This document shows positions 36,093-45,703 of a DNA stretch of 64,000 bases, piece after piece. Both the position numbers and the translations under genes were made by a program. This stretch comes from Pseudomonas sp. MM213 (GTDB lineage Bacteria; Pseudomonadota; Gammaproteobacteria; Pseudomonadales; Pseudomonadaceae), in the NCBI RefSeq assembly GCF_020423045.1, contig NZ_CP081943.1, positions 3,968,001 through 4,032,000 of the forward strand, written 5' to 3'. Below the pieces are notes generated by a model. It saw only the letters and a program-made list of their open reading frames with translations. It made no database searches and was not told the DNA's origin. How positions within the stretch are numbered: position 1 is the first letter of the stretch; the number at the start of each line of letters is the position of its first letter.

Positions 36093-36845
36093 ATGACTGA
36101 CACCCCACTGTCCCCCGCCGAATTCGAAGTCGCCCTGCGCGCCAAGGGCGCCTATTACCATATCCATCACCCCTATCACGTGGCGATGTACGAAGGCCGG
36201 GCGACCCGCGAGCAGATCCAGGGCTGGGTCGCCAACCGCTTCTACTATCAGGTGAACATCCCCCTGAAGGACGCTGCGATTCTGGCCAATTGCCCGGACC
36301 GGGAAATCCGCCGCGAGTGGATTCAACGCCTGCTCGACCATGACGGCGCCCCCGGCGAAGACGGCGGTATCGAAGCGTGGCTGCGTCTGGGACAGGCCGT
36401 CGGCCTCGACCCGGACCAACTGCGCTCGCAGGAACTGGTGTTGCCCGGCGTGCGTTTCGCCGTGGACGCCTACGTCAACTTCGCCCGCCGGGCCAGTTGG
36501 CAGGAAGCCGCCAGCAGCTCATTGACCGAGCTGTTCGCGCCGCAGATCCACCAGTCGCGTCTCGACAGCTGGCCGCAGCATTACCCATGGATCGACCCGG
36601 CCGGTTACGAATATTTCCGCACCCGTCTGGGCCAGGCGCGCCGCGATGTCGAACACGGTCTGGCGATCACCCTGCAGCACTACACGACGCGGGAAGGCCA
36701 GGAGCGCATGCTGGAAATTCTCCAGTTCAAACTGGACATTCTTTGGAGCATGCTCGATGCCATGAGCATGGCCTACGAACTGAAACGCCCGCCGTATCAC
36801 AGCGTGACCGAGCAACGGGTCTGGCACAAAGGAATCAGCTTATGA
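36093..36845 (+). CDS. pqqC: Pyrroloquinoline-quinone synthase PqqC
   Basis: PqqC performs the last step, ring closure and oxidation of AHQQ to PQQ, without metal or flavin. The 250-aa helical TenA-like protein has the family's [20 protein letters not shown] and [23 protein letters not shown] 36093 has GGAG upstream; the frame is open back to 36030 through the REP element. Its end overlaps the pqqD start by four bases (ATGA). Confidence 0.96.
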   Translation: MTDTPLSPAEFEVALRAKGAYYHIHHPYHVAMYEGRATREQIQGWVANRFYYQVNIPLKDAAILANCPDREIRREWIQRLLDHDGAPGEDGGIEAWLRLGQAVGLDPDQLRSQELVLPGVRFAVDAYVNFARRASWQEAASSSLTELFAPQIHQSRLDSWPQHYPWIDPAGYEYFRTRLGQARRDVEHGLAITLQHYTTREGQERMLEILQFKLDILWSMLDAMSMAYELKRPPYHSVTEQRVWHKGISL

Positions 36846-37117
36846 GTTTTGATCGCAGCAAGACCCCAACCTGGCGTCCAGGCTACCGGTTCCAGTATGA
36901 ACCTGCGCAGAAAGGCCATGTGCTGCTGTACCCGGAAGGCATGATCAAACTGAATGAAAGCGCCGCGCTGATCGGCGGTTTGATCGACGGCGAACGTGAC
37001 GTCGCGGCGATCATCGCCGAGCTGGACGCGCAGTTCCCTGGCGTGCCGGAGCTCGGTGATGACATCGAGCAATTCATGGAGGTCGCCCGTGCTCAGCACT
37101 GGATCGAACTTGCCTGA
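36842..37117 (+). CDS. pqqD: PqqA-binding chaperone PqqD
   Basis: A 91-aa RiPP recognition element that binds PqqA and presents it to PqqE. It has the family core [29 protein letters not shown] and [16 protein letters not shown]. It overlaps both neighbours: ATGA with pqqC, and 29 bases with pqqE. Confidence 0.95.
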   Translation: MSFDRSKTPTWRPGYRFQYEPAQKGHVLLYPEGMIKLNESAALIGGLIDGERDVAAIIAELDAQFPGVPELGDDIEQFMEVARAQHWIELA

Positions 37118-38264
37118 TTCCGTGTCGGACAAGTTACCGCCCAAACCGGAAATCGGCTTGCCGCTGTGGCTGCTGGCCGAGCTGACCTACCGCTGCCCGC
37201 TGCAATGCCCGTACTGCTCCAATCCACTGGATTTCGCCGAGCAAGGCAAAGAGTTGAGCACCGAACAGTGGATCAAGGTGTTCCGCGAAGCACGGGAAAT
37301 GGGCGCGGCGCAGCTGGGCTTTTCCGGCGGTGAACCGCTGGTGCGCCAGGACCTCGCCGAACTGATTGCCGAGGCGCGCAAGTTGGGTTTCTACACCAAC
37401 CTGATCACCTCCGGCATCGGCCTCACCGAGCAGAAAATCAGCGACTTCAAGGAGGCCGGCCTGGACCATATCCAGATCAGCTTCCAGGCCAGCGACGAGC
37501 AGGTGAACAACTTGCTGGCCGGCTCGAAAAAGGCCTTCGCGCAGAAGCTGGAAATGGCTCGTGCAGTGAAAGCACATGGTTATCCGATGGTGCTGAACTT
37601 CGTCACCCACCGGCACAACATCGACAAGATCGACCGGATCATCGAGCTGTGCATCGCCCTTGAGGCGGACTTCGTCGAACTCGCCACGTGCCAGTTCTAC
37701 GGCTGGGCGCAGCTCAATCGGGTCGGTCTGTTGCCGACCAAGGAACAACTGGTCCGGGCCGAACGCATCACCAACGAATACCGCGCCAAACTGGAAGCCG
37801 AAGGGCATCCGTGCAAGCTGATTTTCGTCACGCCGGACTATTACGAAGAACGCCCGAAAGCCTGCATGAACGGTTGGGGCAGTATTTTTCTGACAGTAAC
37901 CCCGGACGGAACCGCGCTGCCGTGTCACGGTGCCCGACAGATGCCGGTGCAGTTTCCTAACGTGCGCGACCACAGCATGCAGCACATCTGGTACGACTCG
38001 TTTGGCTTCAACCGCTTTCGCGGTTACGACTGGATGCCCGAGCCATGCCGCTCGTGCGACGAGAAAGAAAAGGACTTCGGTGGCTGCCGCTGCCAGGCCT
38101 TCATGCTCACCGGTGACGCCAGCAACGCCGACCCGGTGTGCAGCAAGTCGGAACATCACGGCGTGATTCTCAAGGCCCGCGAAGAAGCCGAGCACGCGAC
38201 CCAGACCATCGAACAACTGGCCTTTCGCAATGAACGAAACTCACGACTCATCGCAAAAAGCTGA
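37089..38264 (+). CDS. pqqE: Radical SAM PqqA peptide cyclase PqqE
   Basis: PqqE forms the carbon-carbon bond between Glu and Tyr of PqqA. The 391-aa protein has the radical SAM motif Cys36-x3-Cys40-x2-Cys43 ([12 protein letters not shown]), the SAM-binding [10 protein letters not shown], and a C-terminal SPASM region with further Cys clusters ([31 protein letters not shown]). I set the start at GTG 37089 because GGAGG is seven bases upstream; GTG 37122 is the alternative. It overlaps pqqD and the following S9 peptidase gene. Confidence 0.95.
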   Translation: MLSTGSNLPDSVSDKLPPKPEIGLPLWLLAELTYRCPLQCPYCSNPLDFAEQGKELSTEQWIKVFREAREMGAAQLGFSGGEPLVRQDLAELIAEARKLGFYTNLITSGIGLTEQKISDFKEAGLDHIQISFQASDEQVNNLLAGSKKAFAQKLEMARAVKAHGYPMVLNFVTHRHNIDKIDRIIELCIALEADFVELATCQFYGWAQLNRVGLLPTKEQLVRAERITNEYRAKLEAEGHPCKLIFVTPDYYEERPKACMNGWGSIFLTVTPDGTALPCHGARQMPVQFPNVRDHSMQHIWYDSFGFNRFRGYDWMPEPCRSCDEKEKDFGGCRCQAFMLTGDASNADPVCSKSEHHGVILKAREEAEHATQTIEQLAFRNERNSRLIAKS

Positions 38265-40056
38265 ACCCTTCAGCGCCGCCAAAGCGGTCGCTGCCGGTGT
38301 CGACTTTGCCGAACTGCAGGTTGGCCAGCATGGCTTGTTCTGGAACGAGTACCGTCCCGAGGACGCCGCTTGTCGAATCTGGCATTGGCGTGATGGCCAG
38401 GCGCATTGCCTGACGCCAATGGGTTTCAGCGTGCGCAGTCGGGTGTACGAATATGGCGGCGGAGCGTTCTGTCTGACAGATGACGGGGTAGTTTTCGTCA
38501 ACGAGGCGGATCAGCAGCTGTATCGCCAATCGCTCAAAGGCGAAACGCCCGAAGCGCTGACGTCCGGTCAATGCCGCTACGGCGATCTGCAATTTGCCAA
38601 CGGGCAAGTGTTGGCCGTTGAAGAACATCGGGATCGACATCGTCTGGTGGCCATCGATCTGGCGGACAGCACGCGGCATCTGTTGGCCGAGGGTGCTGAC
38701 TTTTATGCCGCGCCGACACTGAGCCCCGATGCTCGACGGTTGGCCTGGATCGAATGGAGCCGTCCGGACCAGCCATGGACCGCGACCCGCCTGATGGTTG
38801 CCGAGCGCCAGAGCGATGGCCGTTATGCTCAAGCGCGTTGCCTGGCGGGTGAAGATATTCAGGAGTCGTTGCAACAACCGCGATTCGATGACCGTGGCCG
38901 GCTGTTGTGTCTGACGGATCGCGGCGGTTACTGGCAGCCGTGGGCGGAGTCTTCCGATGCGTTGCGCCCGTTGCCCAGCACTGCGGCGGATCATGGACCC
39001 GCGCCCTGGCAGTTGGGTGGTTGCACTTGGCTGCCCTTGAGTGAAAACAGCTATCTGGCCAGTTGGACCGAAGGCGGATTCGGCCGACTGGGCATTGGCG
39101 GTGACGCTACAGAAGATTTCACCGGGGACTACAGCCGATTCCGACATCTGGCACTGGATGAACAATTCATCTACTGCATTGCCGCTTCGCCGATCAGTTC
39201 ATCAGCCGTGATCGCCATCGACCGCAAGACCCGAGCCGTCAGGGTATTGGCCGGTGGAATCGCGCCGCTGCCCGCCGATCAGATCAGCATCGCGCAAACC
39301 CTGCGCTACCCGAGCGGTTCGGGCGAGGCTCATGGTTTCTTCTACCCTGCGATGACCGGCGAAGCGAAACCGCCGCTGGTGGTATTCATCCACGGCGGCC
39401 CGACATCGGCGTGCTACCCGATGCTTGATCCGCGCATCCAGTACTGGGCACAACGCGGCTTCGCCGTGGCCGACCTCAACTACCGTGGCAGCAGCGGCTA
39501 CGGCCGGGCCTATCGCCAGGCGCTGCATTTGAGTTGGGGTGAAGTGGATGTGGAAGACGCCTGCGCGGTAGTCGCCCATCTCGCCGAGCGCGGATTGATC
39601 GATGGCGACCAGGCGTTTATTCGCGGTGGCAGTGCCGGCGGCTACACCACGCTGTGTGCATTGGCGTTCAAGAAGGTCTTTCGCGCCGGCGCCAGCCTTT
39701 ACGGCGTCAGCGATCCCGTTGCCCTGGGCCGCGCAACCCACAAGTTCGAAGGCGATTACCTGGATTGGCTGATTGGCGATCCCGAGCTGGACGCCGAGCG
39801 CTACGCCGCACGCACACCCCTGCTGCATGCGAGCAACATCAACGTGCCGGTGATTTTCTTTCAGGGCGAACTGGACGCTGTGGTCGTGCCGCAACAGACC
39901 CGCGACATGGCCGAGGCGCTGCAGCAAAACGGCATTCTGGTAGAAGCGCATTATTACGCGGACGAACGTCACGGCTTCCGCAAGGCCGGCAATCAGGCCC
40001 ATGCGCTGGAACAGGAGTGGTTGTTTTATCGACGGGTGATGGCGCTCGAAAGCTGA
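38230..40056 (+). CDS. S9 prolyl oligopeptidase-family peptidase of the pqq cluster (PqqM-like)
   Basis: A 608-aa serine peptidase with an N-terminal beta-propeller and a C-terminal alpha/beta hydrolase. The triad is visible: Ser468 in GGSAGG, Asp549 in GELDAVVVP, His581 in DERHGFRK. It overlaps the end of pqqE by 35 bases, so it is part of the operon. An S9 peptidase in this place has been called pqqM in P. fluorescens B16 (from memory). It may trim PqqA fragments, which is not established. Confidence 0.88.
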   Translation: MNETHDSSQKAEPFSAAKAVAAGVDFAELQVGQHGLFWNEYRPEDAACRIWHWRDGQAHCLTPMGFSVRSRVYEYGGGAFCLTDDGVVFVNEADQQLYRQSLKGETPEALTSGQCRYGDLQFANGQVLAVEEHRDRHRLVAIDLADSTRHLLAEGADFYAAPTLSPDARRLAWIEWSRPDQPWTATRLMVAERQSDGRYAQARCLAGEDIQESLQQPRFDDRGRLLCLTDRGGYWQPWAESSDALRPLPSTAADHGPAPWQLGGCTWLPLSENSYLASWTEGGFGRLGIGGDATEDFTGDYSRFRHLALDEQFIYCIAASPISSSAVIAIDRKTRAVRVLAGGIAPLPADQISIAQTLRYPSGSGEAHGFFYPAMTGEAKPPLVVFIHGGPTSACYPMLDPRIQYWAQRGFAVADLNYRGSSGYGRAYRQALHLSWGEVDVEDACAVVAHLAERGLIDGDQAFIRGGSAGGYTTLCALAFKKVFRAGASLYGVSDPVALGRATHKFEGDYLDWLIGDPELDAERYAARTPLLHASNINVPVIFFQGELDAVVVPQQTRDMAEALQQNGILVEAHYYADERHGFRKAGNQAHALEQEWLFYRRVMALES

Positions 40057-40070
40057 AACCGTGTCGCGCC

Positions 40071-40146
40071 CTTCGCGGGCAAGCCACGCTCCTACAGGAT
40101 CTTCAGCGTGCACAAACTCTGTGGGAGCTGGCTTGCCAGCGAATGC
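40071..40146. repeat. Mixed REP pair after the pqq cluster
   Basis: CTTCGCGGGCAAGCC... at 40071-40097 faces GTGGGAGCTGGCTTGCCAGCG at 40120-40140. The two arms belong to different REP subtypes and pair only partly. It lies between the convergent S9 peptidase and Pmp3-type genes. Confidence 0.7.
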
Positions 40147-40168
40147 GATCTATCTTGCGATGCGAACC

Positions 40169-40327
40169 TTAGCGCTTGGCGATGATGTACACCGCATGCA
40201 CGATCCCTGGAATATAACCGCACAACGTCAGCAGAATATTCAGCCAGAACGCGCCAGCGAAACCGACTTGCAGAAACACGCCCAGTGGCGGCAATAGAAT
40301 GGCGATGAGGATGCGAATGAAGTCCAT
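40169..40327 (-). CDS. YqaE/Pmp3 family small membrane protein
   Basis: A 52-aa protein made of two membrane helices (IRILIAILLPPLGVFLQVGF and FWLNILLTLCGYIPGIVHAVYII). The LPPLGV and CGYIPGIVHA motifs define the UPF0057/Pmp3 family, linked to membrane potential and salt or cold stress in other organisms. AGGAG lies seven bases before the ATG at 40327. Confidence 0.92.
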   Translation of the reverse strand: MDFIRILIAILLPPLGVFLQVGFAGAFWLNILLTLCGYIPGIVHAVYIIAKR

Positions 40328-40411
40328 GGGGCAGCTCCTGAATTGAAGTGGGCTCATGTGAGCCTTACTGCTAATCGACCAACACCGTTCGTCAGGGTTC
40401 AGTGCGGTTCC

Positions 40412-40732
40412 TCAGGCCAGTATCTCCAGACCGTGTTTCTGAACAATGCTCAACAACTTCAACGCCATGCCACTGGGGTGTTTGGCCCCTGCTTCCCACT
40501 GTTTGACCGTCGACGCGCTGGTGTTCAGATAACGCGCAAATACCGGCTGGCTGACGTTGTTGCGTTCGCGCAGTGCTTTGATCTGCTCTGCAGGAATCGC
40601 GTCCGGCACCGTCGCGAGACAGGATTCATCGAACTCGCGCATGGTTGCCTTGCTGATTGCGCCGATGGCGTACAAGGCACTGGCGGATTCGTGAATCGAC
40701 TCAAACACGTCGCTTTTGTATTTCTTACTCAT
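40412..40732 (-). CDS. HigA-type XRE antitoxin (second pair)
   Basis: A 106-aa protein with an N-terminal helical segment and a C-terminal XRE helix-turn-helix (LRERNNVSQPVFARYLNTSASTVKQWEAG, about residues 55-85), then a LKLLSIVQKHGLEIL tail. This layout is that of antitoxins paired with RelE-type toxins. Its ATG overlaps the toxin end by eight bases, exactly as in the first pair at 22920-23583. It probably binds the palindrome at 41102-41118. Confidence 0.85.
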   Translation of the reverse strand: MSKKYKSDVFESIHESASALYAIGAISKATMREFDESCLATVPDAIPAEQIKALRERNNVSQPVFARYLNTSASTVKQWEAGAKHPSGMALKLLSIVQKHGLEILA

Positions 40733-41081
40733 GGTGTATCTCCACAAACTCCTCGGTGTCCAGCAAGTGCTGGACTTGCATGTCGGTCATAACGCCATAA
40801 ACCTTGGCTAAACCACGCAGTTCGGTCAGTTCCGCAAAACTGATATTGCTCCGATCCTTCTTGGCAAACAGCAACTGATAGATCCAGTAACGACCGCCCT
40901 TCGCCACAACAATCGAGCGGTGGCGATTGGCATTCAAACGCTTCTTCCAAACCCCGCCGCCGAGACTTTCCACCTGGCCCTTGAGCATTTCGGTGAATGC
41001 CTCCCGAAGCTCATCATCACCAATCCAGGCCTTACCCGCCTGCATCGCAAAACGCTTTGTCTTGAACAACCTTGGTGACAT
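40725..41081 (-). CDS. RelE/HigB2-type toxin (second pair)
   Basis: A 118-aa basic protein with features of the RelE-like family (HigB2): KAWIGDDELREAFTEMLKG, GVWKKRLNANRHRSIVVAKGGRYWIYQLLFAKKDRSNIS split over residues 45-85, then ELTELRGLAKVYG. Such toxins cleave translating mRNA. ATG 41081 has GGAAGG seven bases upstream; ATG 41087 is too close to that site. It precedes its antitoxin in one operon. Confidence 0.85.
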   Translation of the reverse strand: MSPRLFKTKRFAMQAGKAWIGDDELREAFTEMLKGQVESLGGGVWKKRLNANRHRSIVVAKGGRYWIYQLLFAKKDRSNISFAELTELRGLAKVYGVMTDMQVQHLLDTEEFVEIHHE

Positions 41082-41101
41082 TGGCATCCCTTCCAAAAAA
41101 C

Positions 41102-41118
41102 ATACCACTGAGTGGTAT
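41102..41118. promoter_or_regulatory. Palindromic operator upstream of the second toxin-antitoxin pair
   Basis: ATACCACT-G-AGTGGTAT is a perfect 8-bp palindrome with one central base, 21 bases before the toxin ATG. Its place fits autorepression by the antitoxin or antitoxin-toxin complex. Confidence 0.6.
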
Positions 41119-41232
41119 AGAAATCAAAACCAGGAATCCTTCACTGGCACCGGCACTCCCTGCCGGCTTTTCTAAAAAGCCACCGATTTATCTCCCGTTC
41201 AAGCGACGAAGTGCACCTGGCAAAACGCAGAG

Positions 41233-41274
41233 ACAAAAAAAACGCCCCACGTCAAAAGAATCAAACGTGGGGCG
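41233..41274 (-). terminator. Terminator of the class III aminotransferase gene
   Basis: CGCCCCACGT (41243-41252) and ACGTGGGGCG (41265-41274) make a 10-bp stem; read on the minus strand it is followed by TTTTTTTT. Confidence 0.9.
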
Positions 41275-41323
41275 ATGCGTTATACCGCGAGACGGTTCGG
41301 GAATTCGTGTAGGGCGGTTCTGA

Positions 41324-42607
41324 TCAGACGGCAATCCCTTTGCGGCATTGCAGTTGTGCGGTGCGCACGCGGGAAAACGCGCGGGCCAGGCGCAGGAGCA
41401 TTTCGTCGATGTTGGATTTGCTGACCGTGAGCGCTGGGGTGAGTCGCAGGCAATCGGCTTGCGGGGCGTCGAGCAGCAAGCCTTCGTACAGCGCTGCTTT
41501 GACTACGGCGTCAGCCGAATCGTCAGACAGGGTCAGCCCCCGGAGCAATCCCTGACCACGCAGTTCGCCGTGTCCATAGCGATGAGCCAGACGTGCCAGG
41601 CCTTCGCGCAAGTGCTGGCCGGTTTCCCTGACATGCTCGAGAAAGCCCTTGTCCTGCACACTATCGAGCACAGCCAGGCCAGCAGCGGTCATCAGCGCGT
41701 TGCCATGGTGAGTGCCCGTCAGCTCGCCGACGTCGAAGCAGCAGGCTTTGCTTCGCGCCAGCAGCGCCGCCAAGGGCACACCACCGCCCAGGCCTTTGCC
41801 GAGGACGACGATATCGGCTCGCACACCGTAGGACTGTTCCGCGAGTAAGGTGCCGAGTCGACCAAGACCGGTTTGCACTTCGTCGAAGATCAACAGGATG
41901 CCAAGCTCACGGCACAGGCGTTCGACACCCTTGAGGTAATCCTCGGTAGCGGGAATGACCCCGGCTTCGTTTTGGATCGGCTCAAGCATGATTGCCACGG
42001 TCCGGGCATCAACGGCGGCGTGCAGAGCGGCCAGATCATTGAACGGTACGTGGCTGAAGCCTGGAAGTTGCGGTTCGAAGCGGTTGGTCAGCCTGGAACT
42101 GTCCGACGCCGGAATCGTCCCGAGACTACGGCCATGGCAACCGTTGTTGGCCACGATGATCCGCGACGCACCGCCGCGATGTTGCTGGCCCCACTTGCGC
42201 GCCAGTTTGATCGCCGCTTCACAGGCTTCACTGCCACTGTTGAGCAGGTACGCCTGGTCACTGCCAGTGCTGACGCAGAGCCGCTCGGCGAGGTTGAGCA
42301 TGCCGCGATTGTGCAGGCCGAAACCGGGGTTGATCAGCGATTGAGCTTGCGCCGTGATCGCGTTGACCAGTACCGAAGGGCTATGTCCGAGGCTATTGGC
42401 CCCGCCCCCCTGGGAAAAATCCAGATAGGCGCGGTCTTCGCTGTCCCACAACCAGGAGCCCTGACCGCGCACAAAAATCTGTTTCGGCCGCTCGACACTG
42501 GGCATCAGGCACTCACTGGAAAGATTGTCACTTCTGTACGACAGGAAAGTGTCCGCGCTCAGGTCGTCAAGACTGGGAGCGTTGCGTCGTAAATTGAACA
42601 AATTCAT
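41324..42607 (-). CDS. Class III PLP-dependent aminotransferase
   Basis: A 427-aa aminotransferase of the acetylornithine/4-aminobutyrate group. The core has SGSEACEAAIKLARK for phosphate binding, FDEVQTGLGRLG with the Asp that holds the PLP nitrogen, and LGKGLGGGVPLAALL with the Schiff-base Lys. The substrate is unclear. It is divergent from a LysR-type gene, which suggests dedicated control. An aminotransferase near pqq genes has been named pqqI in one strain (from memory), but no role in PQQ synthesis is shown here. Confidence 0.88.
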   Translation of the reverse strand: MNLFNLRRNAPSLDDLSADTFLSYRSDNLSSECLMPSVERPKQIFVRGQGSWLWDSEDRAYLDFSQGGGANSLGHSPSVLVNAITAQAQSLINPGFGLHNRGMLNLAERLCVSTGSDQAYLLNSGSEACEAAIKLARKWGQQHRGGASRIIVANNGCHGRSLGTIPASDSSRLTNRFEPQLPGFSHVPFNDLAALHAAVDARTVAIMLEPIQNEAGVIPATEDYLKGVERLCRELGILLIFDEVQTGLGRLGTLLAEQSYGVRADIVVLGKGLGGGVPLAALLARSKACCFDVGELTGTHHGNALMTAAGLAVLDSVQDKGFLEHVRETGQHLREGLARLAHRYGHGELRGQGLLRGLTLSDDSADAVVKAALYEGLLLDAPQADCLRLTPALTVSKSNIDEMLLRLARAFSRVRTAQLQCRKGIAV

Positions 42608-42776
42608 CCGAAAACACCTCGTGTGAAGTGTTTTGCCTTACCTATGTAAACACCTTCGGCGTAAACGGTAGTCATCGCGTTCTATGGCCCTGTAAGCCCT
42701 GTGAATGCGGTTAGACTAGGCTCAGGCAAGACCTTGAGCCATTTCGATTTCCCAGCATTTTCAATAAGTAAAACTT
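42608..42776. promoter_or_regulatory. Divergent promoter region, aminotransferase/LysR
   Basis: 169 bases between the two starts. AAAACAC (42611-42617) and GTGTTTT (42628-42634) form an inverted repeat next to the aminotransferase start, a possible LysR-type or other operator. Promoters for both genes should be here. Confidence 0.4.
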
Positions 42777-43697
42777 ATGGATTTTAAACAACTGCGTTAT
42801 TTCGTCGCGGTCTACGAAGAGGGCCATGTGGGCCGGGCCGCCGAGCGGCTTTCAATCTCCCAACCGGCACTCTCCCAACAGATTCGCCAGCTCGAACAAC
42901 ACCTCGATGTGAGCCTTTTCGAGCGCAGCAGTAAACGCTTGCTGCCGACCCTGGCCGCGCACACGCTGTACAACCACGCCCTGCCCTTGCTCGATGGCCT
43001 GCAACGGGCGCGTGAAGCATTGGGCAACTTCAAGGGACAAGCGCTGCGCACCCTGGCCATTGGCGTGCTGCAAACCGTCCACACCAGCCTGGTGCCACAG
43101 ATGCTCGAACGCGTGCGCAAGGCGCAGCCGCACCTTGTGGTGCAGATCTATGAACTGACGGGACTGGAAATCGAACGACGGCTGCTCAACGGTTCGCTGG
43201 ACATCGGCATCAGTTACCTGCCGCCCCGTCAGCCGGGGCTACACGGCGTGATGCTGTACGAAGATGAACTGACACTGGTCATCCCGGCAGATCATCCGCT
43301 GCGCGAATTCAAGAAAGTCTCCATGAGTCAGGCCGCCGAGTTGCCGATGTTGCTGCTGGGTGAAGAGTTTCAGGTGCGACAGATCTGGCAGACGCAACTG
43401 GCCAGCCTGGGGCGACGCCCGCAAGTGCAGGCCGAACTGAACAACATGGCGGGGATTCTCGACAGCCTGCCGCACACCCGGTTGGCGACTGTCCTGCCCG
43501 GCCGCTCGCAGAAGATGCTGGGCAATGACGAACTGCTCTGGAAGCCGCTGACCGAGCCACGGGTGCCATTGAAAGTCGGGTTGGTGTGTCGCGATGTGCA
43601 ACGGCAACAAGCGTCATTGGCGTTGTTGCGGACCTTGCTTGAAGAAGTGATGAATGGCCCGAATGACGTCCCGACAACCCTGGACGGGATGAGCTGA
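42777..43697 (+). CDS. LysR family transcriptional regulator
   Basis: A 306-aa regulator with a typical LysR N-terminus (MDFKQLRYFVAVYEEGHVGRAAERLSISQPALSQQIRQLE over residues 1-40) and an effector-binding domain with LDIGISYLPP, like CynR/BenM relatives. It is divergent from the class III aminotransferase, which is the likely target. Confidence 0.93.
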   Translation: MDFKQLRYFVAVYEEGHVGRAAERLSISQPALSQQIRQLEQHLDVSLFERSSKRLLPTLAAHTLYNHALPLLDGLQRAREALGNFKGQALRTLAIGVLQTVHTSLVPQMLERVRKAQPHLVVQIYELTGLEIERRLLNGSLDIGISYLPPRQPGLHGVMLYEDELTLVIPADHPLREFKKVSMSQAAELPMLLLGEEFQVRQIWQTQLASLGRRPQVQAELNNMAGILDSLPHTRLATVLPGRSQKMLGNDELLWKPLTEPRVPLKVGLVCRDVQRQQASLALLRTLLEEVMNGPNDVPTTLDGMS

Positions 43698-43722
43698 CTA
43701 CTTTTCTGCGGGCAAAAGAAAA

Positions 43723-43742
43723 CCCCGCCGAAGCGGGGCTTT
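43723..43742 (+). terminator. Terminator after the LysR gene
   Basis: CCCCGC (43723-43728) and GCGGGG (43733-43738) with a CGAA tetraloop, followed by CTTT. The preceding AAAGAAAA run would also give a U-tract in the other direction. Confidence 0.7.
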
Positions 43743-43887
43743 GCAGACTGTTTCCCTGACATCCATTTCACTCCGCCGTCCTGGCAGAATCCTACGTGTC
43801 CGTGTTGTTGCTTTGCGCTTCCTGCGCGACGTCCATGTGAAGTAGATTAGCCGTGGATCCAATTTGCATCTATGGGAGAAAAGCAGC

Positions 43888-43917
43888 ACGTCATGTAAGA
43901 GAATGCTTACATGACGT
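43888..43917. other. Perfect 12-bp inverted repeat after the first acyl-CoA dehydrogenase gene
   Basis: ACGTCATGTAAG (43888-43899) is exactly complementary to 43906-43917 around AGAATG. It sits 7 bases beyond the stop of the minus-strand gene at 43925. A weak T-rich run (GCTGCTTTTC) follows on that strand, so it may be a terminator, but its AT content and symmetry also fit a protein-binding site. Confidence 0.6.
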
Positions 43918-43924
43918 TACATTG

Positions 43925-45703
43925 TCAGAACTGCGCCGCGTCCAGCAGGAACAGCGACTCGCTACCGGCCTTCACCGACGCACTCAACGAGTGAATACGC
44001 GGCAGCAGGCGTGCGAAATAGAACCGCGCCGTACCCAATTTGCTCGCGTAGAAATCGTCCTGCGCTTCTTTACCGAAGGCGGCCTTGGCCATCAGTGCCC
44101 ACATGTAGGCGTAAGCCACGTAACCGAAAGTTTGCAGGTACTCGACCGAAGCCGCGCCGATTTCATTCGGGTTGTTTTTCGCCCGATCCAGCAACCACGC
44201 CGTCAATTCGTCGAGGGTGGTCACGGCATCGTTCAACGGCTTGGTGAACTCGTCCAGCTCAGCGCTGGCCGTCGCGGTGAAGTGACGAATCTCGTCGGCG
44301 AACAGGTTGTAGAACGCCCCGCCGCTGCCAACGATCTTGCGCCCGACAAGGTCCAGCGCCTGGATGCCGTTGGTGCCTTCGTAGATCTGAGTGATGCGCA
44401 CGTCGCGAACCAGTTGCTCCTGGCCCCACTCACGGATGTAACCGTGGCCGCCGAAAACCTGCTGGCCGTGAACGGTGGTTTCCAGACCGAGGTCAGTCAG
44501 GAACGCCTTGGCTACCGGGGTCAGCAGCGCCACAAGGTCTTCCGCGCGTTTGCGGGTGGTCGCATCTTCGCTGAACTTGGCGGTGTCCAGTTGCATGGCC
44601 ACGTAAGTCGAGAAAGCACGGCCGCCTTCGTTCGAGGCTTTCATGGTCAGCAGCATGCGACGCACGTCCGGGTGGACGATGATCGGGTCGGCCACTTTGT
44701 CCTTGTTCTGCGCGCCGGTCGGCGAACGGCTTTGCAGGCGGTCGCGGGCGTATTCAACGGCGTTCTGGTAAGAGCGCTCACCAGAGGCCAGGCCCTGGAT
44801 ACCGACGCCCAGACGCTCGTAGTTCATCATGGTGAACATCGCCGCCAGGCCTTTGTTCGGCTCGCCGACCAGGTAACCCACGGCTTCGTCGAAGTTCATC
44901 ACGCAAGTCGCGGAGGCCTGAATGCCCATCTTGTGTTCGATCGAACCGCAGGTCGCCGGGTTACGTGCACCCAGGCTGCCATCGGCATTGACCATGAACT
45001 TCGGCACCAGGAACAGCGAAATGCCCTTCGGCCCCGCCGGTGCATCCGGCAGTTTGGCGAGTACCAGGTGAATGATGTTCTCGGTCAGGTCGTGTTCGCC
45101 GCCGGTGATGAAAATCTTGGTGCCGCTGACTTTGTAGGAACCGTCCGCCTGAGGCTCAGCCTTGGTGCGGATGATGCCCAGGTCTGTACCGGCGTGAGGC
45201 TCGGTCAGGCACATGGAACCGGCCCAGACGCCGGCGTACATGTTCGGCAGGTAAGCGGCTTTCAGTTCGTCGCTGGCGTGGGCGTTGATCGACAGGCAAG
45301 CACCGGCGGTCAGCATCGGGTACAGACCGAACGACAGGCTCGCGGAGTTGACCATTTCTTCGACCTGGGCCGAAACCGCCTTGGGCATCCCCATGCCGCC
45401 GTAGGTCGGATCGCCACCGACACCGACCCAACCGCCTTCAGCGTAAGTCTGATAAGCCTGTGGGAAACCTGCCGGCGTGGTGACAGCACCGTCCGCCCAA
45501 TGGCAACCTTCTTCGTCAGCCGCACGGCTCAGGGGCGCGATACTTTTGCTGGTGACCTTGCCGGCCTCTTCAAGAATGGCTTCAACGGTTTCTGCGTCGA
45601 CGGTATCGGCCAGTGCAGGCAACTCGGCCCAGAGCTTGGCGACCTCGAATACTTCATTGAGGACGAAGCGCATATCGCGCAGGGGCGCTTTGTAGTCAGC
45701 CAT
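43925..45703 (-). CDS. Acyl-CoA dehydrogenase, long FadE-like form (paralog 1)
   Basis: A 592-aa flavoprotein of fatty-acid beta-oxidation. It has a short N-terminal DUF-type extension ([13 protein letters not shown]), the ACAD core with MCLTEPHAGTDLGIIRTKA and GTKIFITGGEHDL, FAD-binding VFGGHGYIREWGQEQLVRD and YEGTNGIQALDLVGRK, and an extra C-terminal domain. The length matches the P. aeruginosa PA0506-PA0508 type for long-chain acyl-CoA. ATG 45703 follows the family start; the frame is open to 45865. The 45753-45775 and 45804-45827 palindromes upstream may be operators. Confidence 0.92.
   Translation of the reverse strand: MADYKAPLRDMRFVLNEVFEVAKLWAELPALADTVDAETVEAILEEAGKVTSKSIAPLSRAADEEGCHWADGAVTTPAGFPQAYQTYAEGGWVGVGGDPTYGGMGMPKAVSAQVEEMVNSASLSFGLYPMLTAGACLSINAHASDELKAAYLPNMYAGVWAGSMCLTEPHAGTDLGIIRTKAEPQADGSYKVSGTKIFITGGEHDLTENIIHLVLAKLPDAPAGPKGISLFLVPKFMVNADGSLGARNPATCGSIEHKMGIQASATCVMNFDEAVGYLVGEPNKGLAAMFTMMNYERLGVGIQGLASGERSYQNAVEYARDRLQSRSPTGAQNKDKVADPIIVHPDVRRMLLTMKASNEGGRAFSTYVAMQLDTAKFSEDATTRKRAEDLVALLTPVAKAFLTDLGLETTVHGQQVFGGHGYIREWGQEQLVRDVRITQIYEGTNGIQALDLVGRKIVGSGGAFYNLFADEIRHFTATASAELDEFTKPLNDAVTTLDELTAWLLDRAKNNPNEIGAASVEYLQTFGYVAYAYMWALMAKAAFGKEAQDDFYASKLGTARFYFARLLPRIHSLSASVKAGSESLFLLDAAQF

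Noticed and set aside
36377..37117. 246-codon frame ending at the pqqD stop.
   Set aside because: The upstream part runs in another frame through pqqC; the real PqqD starts at ATG 36842 with the typical 91-aa length.
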